A program made the position numbers and the translations under genes. This document shows, one piece after another, positions 16,356 through 23,058 of a stretch of 23,058 nt of DNA; position 1 is the stretch's first letter; each line of letters opens with the position of its first letter. This DNA is from CAZMLC01 sp964567125 (lineage in GTDB: Bacteria; Verrucomicrobiota; Kiritimatiellia; RFP12; UBA1067), in assembly GCA_964567125.1 (NCBI GenBank), contig CAZMLC010000043.1, positions 1-23,058 on the forward strand, given 5' to 3'. Under the pieces are notes generated by a model. The model was not told the origin of the DNA. It searched no databases and worked only from the letters and a program-made list of their open reading frames with translations.

Positions 16356-17288
16356 CTACTTGCTGCTTTCGTCAAATCGCTTAACAGGACGGTGGCAGTA
16401 GGGGGTCTTGCCTTTGTAGAAATAGTAATCCTGATGCAGGGACTCGGCCGGCCAGAAGCGCGAGGAGGGCAGGAGCTGCGTGACCACGCGATAGCCTTTG
16501 CTTTCGAGTTGGGCGATGAGTTTTTGCGCTGTGGCTTTTTCCGCTTCGGAACCGCAGAAGATCGCGGAGCGGTACTGCGGACCCAGATCAGGACCTTGGC
16601 CGTCGGCCTGCGTGGGATCGTGAATCTCAAAAAAGAGCTTGGTTAGCGTTTCAAACGAGGTTTGCTTCGGATCGTAGACAACCTCCACGGCTTCGTAATG
16701 CCCCGTCGTCTTGGAGCAGACCTCCTTGTAGGTCGGGTTCTCCTTGGTTCCGCCGCAATATCCGCTCGTTGCGGAGATGACGCCTTTGGCCTGCTGCAGA
16801 TAATATTCGACACCCCAGAAACAGCCCCCGGCAAAGGTGGCGCGTGCGAATTTTTTCTGCACGTCCGCTTCAGGGGTAAACCGCATCGAGATGGAGTTCA
16901 CGCAATGGCGGGTGTTCTTGCGCGTCATGCGTTCGCCCTTGAAGATGTGCCCCAGATGGGCGCCGCAGCTGGCGCAGGTGATCTCAATGCGCTGACCATC
17001 CGCATCCAGGGTTTCGACGACCGCGCCCGGCACGGCGTCATCGAATGCCGGCCATCCGCATCCGGAATTGAATTTATCCGAGGAGCGGTAGAGCGCGGCT
17101 TCGCAGCGGCGGCAGATATAAATCCCCTTGTCGTGATGTGCGGTATACTCGCCCGTGAAGGGCTTTTCGGTGCCTTTGCTGACGATGACCTTGGCCTCGT
17201 CAGGCGTGAGCGCATTCCACAGTGTCATAGGAACCTCCGCATGCAGGAAGGAAAATGTGCCGATACAAAAGAGGAGAGTTATTTTCAT
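16356..17288 (-). CDS. msrAB: Bifunctional methionine sulfoxide reductase MsrB-MsrA
   Basis: This 310-residue fusion repairs both R- and S-methionine sulfoxide. The MsrB domain (about 21-140) has zinc cysteines 59/62 and 105/108, the SGCGWPAF block (75-82) and the catalytic cysteine C129 in RHCVNS. The MsrA domain (about 148-300) has GGCFWG with C156, then GYCGG and DPTQADGQGPDLGPQYRS. A short signal peptide (MKITLLF...FLHA, 1-17) predicts export. A second in-frame ATG at 17228 has GGAGG 5 nt upstream and would give a cytosolic form. AGGA 7 nt before the first ATG also fits. The start lies 14 nt after a strong terminator that ends the oad operon, so its own promoter is hard to place. Confidence 0.93.
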   Translation of the reverse strand: MKITLLFCIGTFSFLHAEVPMTLWNALTPDEAKVIVSKGTEKPFTGEYTAHHDKGIYICRRCEAALYRSSDKFNSGCGWPAFDDAVPGAVVETLDADGQRIEITCASCGAHLGHIFKGERMTRKNTRHCVNSISMRFTPEADVQKKFARATFAGGCFWGVEYYLQQAKGVISATSGYCGGTKENPTYKEVCSKTTGHYEAVEVVYDPKQTSFETLTKLFFEIHDPTQADGQGPDLGPQYRSAIFCGSEAEKATAQKLIAQLESKGYRVVTQLLPSSRFWPAESLHQDYYFYKGKTPYCHRPVKRFDESSK

Positions 17289-17302
17289 GTCTCTATCCTG
17301 CC

Positions 17303-17340
17303 AAAAAAAAGGTCGATGGACAAGCCATCGACCTTTTTTT
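17303..17340 (-). terminator. Strong terminator of the oadGAB operon
   Basis: The 9-bp perfect stem GGTCGATGG (17311-17319) / CCATCGACC (17325-17333) is flanked by A and T runs that lengthen it. On the minus strand eight T follow (17310-17303). It lies about 25 nt after the oadB stop. Its symmetry makes it able to work in both directions. Confidence 0.9.
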
Positions 17341-17363
17341 CGCGATTTTTTTTGTGCTGCGCT

Positions 17364-18806
17364 TTAACGGCAAAGCGTGTAGAGCACACCGGCCACGACA
17401 GCCGAGCCGATCACGCCCGAGACGTTGGGTCCCATGGCATGCATCAGCAGGTAGTTGTTCGGATTGGCTTCCAGGCCGACCTTGTTCGCAACGCGTGCAG
17501 CCATCGGAACCGCCGAAACGCCTGCCGCGCCAATCAGCGGATTGATCGGATCCTTCGAAAACTTGTTCATGATGCGGCCCATGATGCAGCCACCCGCAGT
17601 ACCGCCTGCGAAGGCCATAAGACCGAGCGCGAGAATGCCGAGCGTTTCCGCGTTCAAAAATTTTTCGCAGGCCAGCTTGGACCCTACGGAGAGCCCGAGC
17701 ATAATGGTCACGATGTTGATCAACGGGCCGGACATGGTGTCTGCGATGCGCGACACGGAGGGACCGACTTCACGGGCCAGGTTACCGAGCATCAGCGCAC
17801 CGATCAAGGGCACTGCGCTAGGAAGCAAGAACGAGCAAAGCAACAGCACGATCAACGGGAAGCAGACCTTCTCCATTTTCGAGACCGGGCGCAGCTGCTT
17901 CATGACGATGGCGCGTTCATGTGCAGGAACAAGCGCCTTCATGATCGGCGGTTGGATGATCGGCACCAAGGCCATGTAGGAATAGGCGGCCACAGCGATC
18001 GCGCCCAACAGATGCGGCGCCAGCTTGGTCGTCAACCAGATGGCCGTCGGTCCGTCGGCACCGCCGATGATGCCGATCGAGGCGGCTTCCTTCAGTCCGA
18101 ACTTGATGTAGTCCGGGGTCACTTCCGAAAGGATCAAGGCGCCGAGCAGGGCCATGAAGATCCCGAACTGCGCGGCACCGCCGAGCAGGGCGGTACGCGG
18201 ATTGGCGATCAACGGGCCGAAGTCGGTCATGGCGCCCACACCCATGAAGATCATGATCGGGAAGAGTCCGGTCGAGACGCCAAATTCAAAGAAGTAGTAG
18301 AGGAACCCACCGGGCTCAATGACCATCTTGGTTGCAGCGTCGACGAGCGGAGGTAGGGTCACGCCGGAATAGGGCATGTTCGCCAGCATACCGCCGAAAC
18401 CGATCGGCAGCAGCAGGAGCGGTTCGAACTCCTTGACGATCGCCAGATACATCAGACCAAGGCAGATCACGATCATGATGGCCTGTCCGACACCATAGGG
18501 GATGTTGCCGATAACGTGGATTTCATGCCCTTGGACAAATCCGGTCGGGGTATGATACCCCTTCGTCATGTATTCCGGTGCCTCTTTTTCCATAAACCCG
18601 CGGATGCCTGTGGTCGCTGCGATATTGCCGATCTTTGCGATCATCTTAACCCAGCCGGGTTGTTCCTCTTTCTGCTTCGTCTGGTCACATCCCGCAGTAC
18701 AGCCGCAGGTGGGCTGTTTGGCCGGCGTTGTCGCGTCCGCTGCTGACGCGCACAGCGTCAAACCGAAGGTGAGTGCGGCAAACAGTGAAAGTATCGTTTT
18801 CTTCAT
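17364..18806 (-). CDS. oadB: Na+-translocating decarboxylase beta subunit (OadB), with signal peptide
   Basis: This 480-residue membrane subunit carries out carboxybiotin decarboxylation coupled to Na+ export. Family motifs are FEPLLLLPIGFGGMLANMP (127-145), GGADGPTA with D251 (248-255), and the Na+-site helix NIVTIMLGLSVGSK further on. There are many hydrophobic segments. Unlike standard OadB/GcdB, it begins with a cleavable-looking signal peptide (1-22, ending CASA). An exported-side linker with CGCTAGC (C34, C36, C40) and about 60 more residues then precede the first core helix at about 105. AAGGA lies 10 nt before the ATG. It is the third gene of oadG-oadA-oadB and ends at a strong terminator. 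Confidence 0.92.
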   Translation of the reverse strand: MKKTILSLFAALTFGLTLCASAADATTPAKQPTCGCTAGCDQTKQKEEQPGWVKMIAKIGNIAATTGIRGFMEKEAPEYMTKGYHTPTGFVQGHEIHVIGNIPYGVGQAIMIVICLGLMYLAIVKEFEPLLLLPIGFGGMLANMPYSGVTLPPLVDAATKMVIEPGGFLYYFFEFGVSTGLFPIMIFMGVGAMTDFGPLIANPRTALLGGAAQFGIFMALLGALILSEVTPDYIKFGLKEAASIGIIGGADGPTAIWLTTKLAPHLLGAIAVAAYSYMALVPIIQPPIMKALVPAHERAIVMKQLRPVSKMEKVCFPLIVLLLCSFLLPSAVPLIGALMLGNLAREVGPSVSRIADTMSGPLINIVTIMLGLSVGSKLACEKFLNAETLGILALGLMAFAGGTAGGCIMGRIMNKFSKDPINPLIGAAGVSAVPMAARVANKVGLEANPNNYLLMHAMGPNVSGVIGSAVVAGVLYTLCR

Positions 18807-18829
18807 TACTCTGAAATCCTTTCTTGGCT

Positions 18830-18858
18830 GTGGCCCGTCTGCTGATCAAACGGGCCAC
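18830..18858 (-). promoter_or_regulatory. Intercistronic hairpin between oadA and oadB
   Basis: GTGGCCCGT and ACGGGCCAC (18830-18838 and 18850-18858) form a perfect 9-bp stem with an 11-nt loop and no T run. It lies between the oadA stop and the oadB ribosome-binding site. It is probably an mRNA stability or processing element rather than a terminator. Confidence 0.5.
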
Positions 18859-18869
18859 AACATCCGCAA

Positions 18870-20684
18870 TTAGTCAATGATCACGAGCACATCGCCCGCG
18901 TTGACCTTGTCTGTTTGTGCAACCAAGATGCTCTTGACCGTGCCAGCGCACGGGGCTTTGATCGGCGTCTCCATCTTCATCACATCCATCACGATGAGCT
19001 CGTCGCCTTCGGCAACCGCTGAGCCTTCTGATACGCTGAGGCGCAGCACCGCGCCCGGCACAGCGGCTTTGACTTCGGTCTCCTTGCCGCTGGACGCATG
19101 CGCATGACCAGCTGACGCGTGGGCCGCAATACCGTCCGCTACGCTGATGGCGTACTCCTTGCCGTTGACCAGCGCTTTGTCGCCCTTGATCTCAACGCCA
19201 TAGGCTTTGCCATTGACCGTGACAGTGTATCCTCCGGACGCGGCTTTGGCACTTGCCGGCGCGGCAGCCTTGGCGGGCTCGTTCTTGCGCACGCCGTTGA
19301 CCTTGGCTTCACCCTTGAGGAAGAGCAGACCCTTATCCGCGCAGGCCGCGATGATGAAGACGTTCTCGTCGGTAACCGGCAGATTGTTTTCCTTGAGGAT
19401 CTTTTCGCAGGCTGCGATCGACTTCTTCTCGTCGCGGTCATTGATGGCGAGAACGGATTCCGTTGTCGGTTTGAGATTGAGCTGTTCCGACGCGATCTTG
19501 ACGATCTCAGCATCGGGCGTCACCGGCGTCTTGCCGAAGTAACCCAGGACCATCTTGCCGTAACCCGGTGCAATCTTCTTCCAGGCCCCGAAGAGCACGT
19601 TGTTGAACGCCTGCTGGAAGTAGAACTGTGAGACCGGTGTGACAGAGGTGCCGAAACCGCCCTTCTTGACCACTTCCGACATGGCTTCAATCATTTCACC
19701 ATAACGGGACATCAGATTGTTGTCGCGCAGCATCTGGGTGTTGGCCGTCAGCGCGCCACCCGGCATGGGCGACCACGGGATCATGGGCTCAACGGCCAGC
19801 GCTTCGGCTGGCATCATGTAATCCTTCATGCATTCGCGGAAGATCTGTTCCGCTTCGCGCACTTTGTCGATATCGACACCCAGATCGTAATCCGAACCGC
19901 GTAGCGCATGCCACATGACGATTACGTCGGGTTGGCAGGTGCCACCGGAAACCGGGGAGAGCGACAAGTCAATCGCGTCCGCACCGGCATCGAGCGCAGC
20001 CTTGTAGGACATGACACCACAGCCGGCAGTCTCATGGCTGTGGAACTGGATATGCGTTCCTTCCGGAAGCATCTTGCGGGCACGCTTGATGGTCTCGAAA
20101 ACAACCGCAGGGGTCGAAGTGCCCGAGGCATCTTTAAAGCAGACCGAGTCATACGGGATGCCTGCGTCCAGAATGCCGCGCAGGGTTTTCTCGTAAAAAT
20201 CAGGATCATGCGCGCCGACGCATCCAGGAGGCAAGGACATCATGGTCACGACGACCTGGTGTTTCAAACCTGCTTCGACGATGCACTTGCCGGAGAAAAT
20301 CAGATTGTTGACATCGTTCAGCGCATCAAAGTTGCGGATCGTGGTCATGCCGTACTTTTTGAAGAGCTTGGCATGCAGCTTGATCACATCGCTCGACGCG
20401 GAGTCCAACGCAACGATGTTCACGCCGCGTGCCAGCGTCTGCAAGTTCGCCTCCGGACCGCACACATCGCGGAAACGCTGCATCAGTTTGTACGGGTCCG
20501 TGTTTAAATAGAAAACCGGCGATTGGAACATGGCGCCGCCGCCCGCTTCGAAATAGGTGATTCCCGCGTTTTTGGCTGCTTCGACTGCTGGGAAGAAATC
20601 ATCCGGCAGAACGCGCGTACCATAGACCGATTGAAAACCGTCACGGAATGCCGTGCACATGAACTTGATTTGTTTCTTAGCCAC
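18870..20684 (-). CDS. oadA: Biotin-dependent carboxyltransferase alpha subunit (OadA-type)
   Basis: This 604-residue cytosolic subunit moves the carboxyl group from a 2-oxo acid (oxaloacetate in characterised OadA) to biotin. The N-terminal TIM barrel has RDGFQS (14-19, metal ligand D15), FKDASG with K184 and HSHETAG (215-221, H215 and H217). The middle linker is rich in Ala/Lys (AKAAAPASAKAAS). The C-terminal biotinyl domain has MKMETP with K570 as the biotin site. The barrel differs from standard OadA: RDGFQS replaces RDAHQS, EAGGG replaces E(V/M)WGG, and HSHET replaces HTHDT. The substrate is therefore not certain. The start codon is GTG (20684-20682) with AAGGAG 8 nt upstream. It sits 47 nt after oadG. 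Confidence 0.88.
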   Translation of the reverse strand: MAKKQIKFMCTAFRDGFQSVYGTRVLPDDFFPAVEAAKNAGITYFEAGGGAMFQSPVFYLNTDPYKLMQRFRDVCGPEANLQTLARGVNIVALDSASSDVIKLHAKLFKKYGMTTIRNFDALNDVNNLIFSGKCIVEAGLKHQVVVTMMSLPPGCVGAHDPDFYEKTLRGILDAGIPYDSVCFKDASGTSTPAVVFETIKRARKMLPEGTHIQFHSHETAGCGVMSYKAALDAGADAIDLSLSPVSGGTCQPDVIVMWHALRGSDYDLGVDIDKVREAEQIFRECMKDYMMPAEALAVEPMIPWSPMPGGALTANTQMLRDNNLMSRYGEMIEAMSEVVKKGGFGTSVTPVSQFYFQQAFNNVLFGAWKKIAPGYGKMVLGYFGKTPVTPDAEIVKIASEQLNLKPTTESVLAINDRDEKKSIAACEKILKENNLPVTDENVFIIAACADKGLLFLKGEAKVNGVRKNEPAKAAAPASAKAASGGYTVTVNGKAYGVEIKGDKALVNGKEYAISVADGIAAHASAGHAHASSGKETEVKAAVPGAVLRLSVSEGSAVAEGDELIVMDVMKMETPIKAPCAGTVKSILVAQTDKVNAGDVLVIID

Positions 20685-20731
20685 TGTTAGGACTCCTTTG
20701 GATTTGAGGTGTTGATGCGGAAAAATCAGGG

Positions 20732-20956
20732 TTACTTTGCATGGACAGCAGCAATCGCAATCGCAATCGCTGTGTGATCGTCACTCTTTGCAGCAGGACG
20801 CGCTTTTTTCTTCGGTGCTTCATCCGGTAGAATATGATTGAAGCGCGGAATGATCTTCGCTGTCAAGTTCATGACATAAACAAGCAACATGAGGAAAAGG
20901 AATACGATCAGCATTCCAGCAACGAGTAGGTCCAGACCCTGTAGAATAATGTCCAT
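20732..20956 (-). CDS. oadG: Decarboxylase gamma subunit (OadG)
   Basis: This 74-residue small membrane subunit has one transmembrane helix (about 8-30, LDLLVAGMLIVFLFLMLLVYVM). A Lys/Pro/Ala-rich linker and the C-terminal DDHTAIAIAIAAVHAK, the acidic-plus-alternating-Ala/Ile ending typical of OadG, follow. In characterised complexes OadG holds OadA and OadB together and binds zinc. I use the ATG at 20956, with GGAG 8 nt upstream; the longer open frame above it lacks family similarity. It is first in the operon, followed by oadA and oadB. I could not find a convincing promoter in the 264-bp divergent region upstream. Confidence 0.88.
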   Translation of the reverse strand: MDIILQGLDLLVAGMLIVFLFLMLLVYVMNLTAKIIPRFNHILPDEAPKKKARPAAKSDDHTAIAIAIAAVHAK

Positions 20957-21145
20957 GAGTGATCTCCGCAAAGGATGATTTAGAATATGCCAAAAAATTT
21001 TACTGCAATGGGCAGTCAATGTACAGCTGAAAATGTAAAAATGAAAGTTTTTTGTAACTCTGGGCCGGTCTTGACGCTTTTTGTAAAAAAAAATCTGTGG
21101 AAAAGCGCCTGACGCTACGCCCCGTCGGGTTTGGGTAAAAATAGA

Positions 21146-21174
21146 TTCGCAAAGTGCATCAATTGAAGTATACT
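21146..21174 (+). promoter_or_regulatory. Promoter candidate for the GH106-like gene
   Basis: TTCGCA (21146-21151) and TATACT (21169-21174) are 17 nt apart. The -10 matches consensus at 5 of 6 positions, and the leader to the ATG at 21221 would be about 40 nt. The rest of the 264-bp gap back to oadG holds A/T-rich DNA, two TGACGCT copies (21072, 21110) and no gene. Confidence 0.45.
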
Positions 21175-21220
21175 GTGCCCTCAAAATGCAGAGAAACATA
21201 TTTTGCAAAAGAGGTTGGGG

Positions 21221-23058
21221 ATGAAAAAAGCGCTGTTTGTTGCCGTGTTGCTGCCCTGTATCGTATTGAGCGGAGGCGAAGGCTTTCCTTCGCGTGCACC
21301 GACGCTCGATGTCTGGCCCGGGTTTCAGAATCCGCCTTCAGGCTACGGCGAGGTTCCATTCTGGTGGTGGACCGGCGAAGAACTGGATGTGACGCGGCTG
21401 ATCGGACAGGTAGCGCAGCTGCATGCAATGGGGATCAGCGGCGTGCAGGTCAATTATTCGCACCACGATACGCCGGGATGGATGACGGATCAGGACAAGC
21501 CGGAACTCTTTAGCGAGGCGTGGTGGAAAATCTATGCCGCTGTCTCCGAGGCCTGTGCCGAGCGGGATATGGGCATCGGACTCAGTACCTACACGCTCGA
21601 CTGGCCCAATGGCTCGACTAACCTCTTTTACCGGCTTTTCTATCAGCATGCGCCCTGGAACGCGCGTGCGCTTGAGCAGGTCTTCTGCAAACGACTGGCT
21701 CCCGGCGCATCGCTGCAGCAGGAGCTTCCTGCCGATTGCCTTTACGTGCGCGCCTACCACGTCGCGCACGATGCTGCCGTTCACCCCTCGATCGACGTGA
21801 CGCCGCAGATTAAAGACCGAGTCCTGACGTGGCAGGCGCCTGCGGACAGCGCGTACGATGTGGTTGCCCTCCGCTGTGTGCGCAAGGAGGGCTCGTTTAA
21901 TCCGCTGCTGCCCACTGCCGGCGACATCATTGTGAAGGGCTTCTATCAGCCCTTTGAGGATCATGCCAAACAACATTCCAGCAAGGGGCTGAACTATTTT
22001 TTCAACGATGAGTTGCAGATCGGTGCCAGTCCCGTGGCCTGGAGCGAGGATTTTGCAGAGCAATTCAAGCAGCGCAAGGGCTATGACCTCGTTGATGCGC
22101 TGCCTGCGCTTTTTGGCGACCGCGGTCCTGTTACCCCGAAAGTGCGCATCGACTACGCCGATGTGCGGATGTCGCTCATGGAGGAACGCTATTTCCAGCC
22201 GATCTATGACTGGCATGCGCAACGCACCATGATCTTCGGCTGCGATCCGTGCAGCCGCGGTCGCAATCCCGCGGAGTTCGGCGATTACTTCCGCGCGACG
22301 CGCTGGTATACGGCGCCGGGTCACGATACGCCCGGCGGTCACGCGGATCTGATCAAGAACAAGGTCTCGTCCTCAATCGCCAATCTGTACAATCGTCCGC
22401 GCGTCTGGCTGGAGGGCTACCACAGTCTGGGCTGGGGCGCTACGCTGGAACAGCTCATGTTCGCCACGCGGGAGAACTACCTTTACGGTGCCACGCTCCT
22501 GAATCTGCATGGCCTCTATTACAGCACCTATGGTTCGTACTGGGAATGGGCGCCGCCCTGTTACCATTTCCGTATGCCCTATTGGAAGCACATGAAGACC
22601 TTCCTGCAGTATTTCGAACGGCTGTCGTATGTATTGAGCCAAGGCACGTTTGTTTGCGATGTGGGGATTGTCTATCCTGTCACGCCGTATGAAGCCGGGC
22701 TCAATGGCGAAGTAGCAAAACGTACAGCCTTTGATCTCGGCGAAAAACTCTTCCGCGCCGGCATCAATTTCGAGTTTGTCGATCACCAGTCGCTGACGCG
22801 TCCCATGGCCTATCGCGTTTTGCTCTATCCCTCAATGCAGGCTGTGCGCTGGGCTGGCCTGCAGGGGGCCTGCCGCTTTGCGCAGAACGGCGGTAAGGTG
22901 CTCTGCGTGGGTGAAGTGCCGCGCGCCTCGGATCGCGCTGGCGCGCAGGATCCTGTGCTGGACGCGACGCTGAAGACGCTTTTTTCCGCAATCTGCCCCA
23001 CGGCGGATGAGGCTGTTGCCGCAGTCCAACAGTGTCTGCCGCTTCCCGATGTGCAGGG
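21221..23058 (+). CDS. GH106-like glycoside hydrolase (alpha-L-rhamnosidase type), partial
   Basis: The reading frame stays open from the ATG to the window edge (612 codons seen, 3' end missing). A signal peptide (1 to about 19) predicts export. PFWWWTGEELDVTRLIGQVAQLHAMGISGVQVN (46-78) matches the family opening, in which an exposed FW.WNG segment precedes a TIM barrel. FFNDELQIG...WSEDFAEQFKQRKGYDL (260-290) and VWLEGYHSLGW (395-405) hold the likely catalytic acids E264 and E398. Their spacing (134) is close to that of the two catalytic glutamates I recall for a characterised GH106 enzyme. Known members release alpha-L-rhamnose from pectin-type side chains; the substrate here is inferred only. 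GAGG lies about 7 nt before the ATG, and a promoter candidate is upstream. It is divergent from oadG. Confidence 0.8.
   Translation, partial: MKKALFVAVLLPCIVLSGGEGFPSRAPTLDVWPGFQNPPSGYGEVPFWWWTGEELDVTRLIGQVAQLHAMGISGVQVNYSHHDTPGWMTDQDKPELFSEAWWKIYAAVSEACAERDMGIGLSTYTLDWPNGSTNLFYRLFYQHAPWNARALEQVFCKRLAPGASLQQELPADCLYVRAYHVAHDAAVHPSIDVTPQIKDRVLTWQAPADSAYDVVALRCVRKEGSFNPLLPTAGDIIVKGFYQPFEDHAKQHSSKGLNYFFNDELQIGASPVAWSEDFAEQFKQRKGYDLVDALPALFGDRGPVTPKVRIDYADVRMSLMEERYFQPIYDWHAQRTMIFGCDPCSRGRNPAEFGDYFRATRWYTAPGHDTPGGHADLIKNKVSSSIANLYNRPRVWLEGYHSLGWGATLEQLMFATRENYLYGATLLNLHGLYYSTYGSYWEWAPPCYHFRMPYWKHMKTFLQYFERLSYVLSQGTFVCDVGIVYPVTPYEAGLNGEVAKRTAFDLGEKLFRAGINFEFVDHQSLTRPMAYRVLLYPSMQAVRWAGLQGACRFAQNGGKVLCVGEVPRASDRAGAQDPVLDATLKTLFSAICPTADEAVAAVQQCLPLPDVQ

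Noticed and set aside
16260..16646. 128-codon plus-strand frame starting in the gap before the esterase gene
   Set aside because: No ribosome-binding site; most of it lies antisense to the MsrA domain.
16662..18356. 564-codon plus-strand frame spanning msrBA and oadB
   Set aside because: It crosses two well-supported genes and a strong terminator, is very rich in Arg/His/Asp/Gln, and has no family motif.
20957..21100. Promoter for oadGAB on the minus strand
   Set aside because: TTGACT and several A/T-rich -10-like words exist, but none pair at 16-18 nt spacing, so I do not call one.
20957..21208. N-terminal extension of oadG to an upstream ATG
   Set aside because: The extra 84 residues show no OadG similarity, cover promoter-like DNA, and the ATG at 20956 has GGAG and a family-typical start.
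21338..22342. 334-codon minus-strand frame opposite the GH106-like gene
   Set aside because: The plus-strand frame is open to the window edge and carries family motifs; this one does not.

Overview
The window looks like a piece of chromosome from an anaerobic, saccharolytic member of the PVC group, with Kiritimatiellota or a close verrucomicrobial lineage most likely. This is inference from gene content: a Minf_1886-type protein, an RNase Y/YmdB pair, a Na+-translocating oxaloacetate-type decarboxylase (OadGAB), and many secreted carbohydrate-active enzymes without SusC/SusD genes. The DNA is GC-rich at third codon positions. I see no phage, insertion sequence, CRISPR array or other mobile DNA.

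Layout. Positions 1-1580 hold the 3' end of a tRNA-Met (probably initiator), a small TSCPD protein, a cysteine-rich DUF3795 protein with a Tat-like N-terminus, and the nucleoside phosphorylase ppnP. The last two are divergent, and a palindrome covers both of their -35 boxes. Positions 1634-6467 form a plus-strand operon for polysaccharide use: a Gfo/Idh/MocA dehydrogenase, a PIG-L deacetylase, a GH16-like lipoprotein and a heparinase II/III-type enzyme. Its last gene overlaps tail-to-tail with an Fsr-like MFS transporter.

From 16177 back to 6406 everything is on the minus strand and closely packed. In transcription order it is a secreted sialate O-acetylesterase-family protein, rny (RNase Y), ymdB-type phosphodiesterase, a HIT protein, Minf_1886, tRNA-Arg(CCG), an OlsF-like two-domain acyltransferase, recN and the MFS gene. 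Upstream of this block lie a secreted MsrB-MsrA fusion and the oadG-oadA-oadB operon, separated by a strong intrinsic terminator. A GH106-like (alpha-L-rhamnosidase type) glycoside hydrolase reads divergently from oadG and runs off the right edge.

How it fits together (inference). The exported hydrolase, lyase and esterase proteins would open up decorated, probably acetylated or amino-sugar- and uronate-containing polymers. The dehydrogenase and deacetylase would process the products. The Oad complex would couple decarboxylation of a fermentation intermediate to Na+ export. I found no clear-cut new defence or mobile system. The most unusual points are an OadB with a signal peptide and cysteine-rich segment, a divergent OadA active site, an acyltransferase gene that starts 7 nt after a tRNA, an unknown PVC protein inside an RNA-decay operon, and an msrBA gene placed directly behind a terminator with two possible starts.
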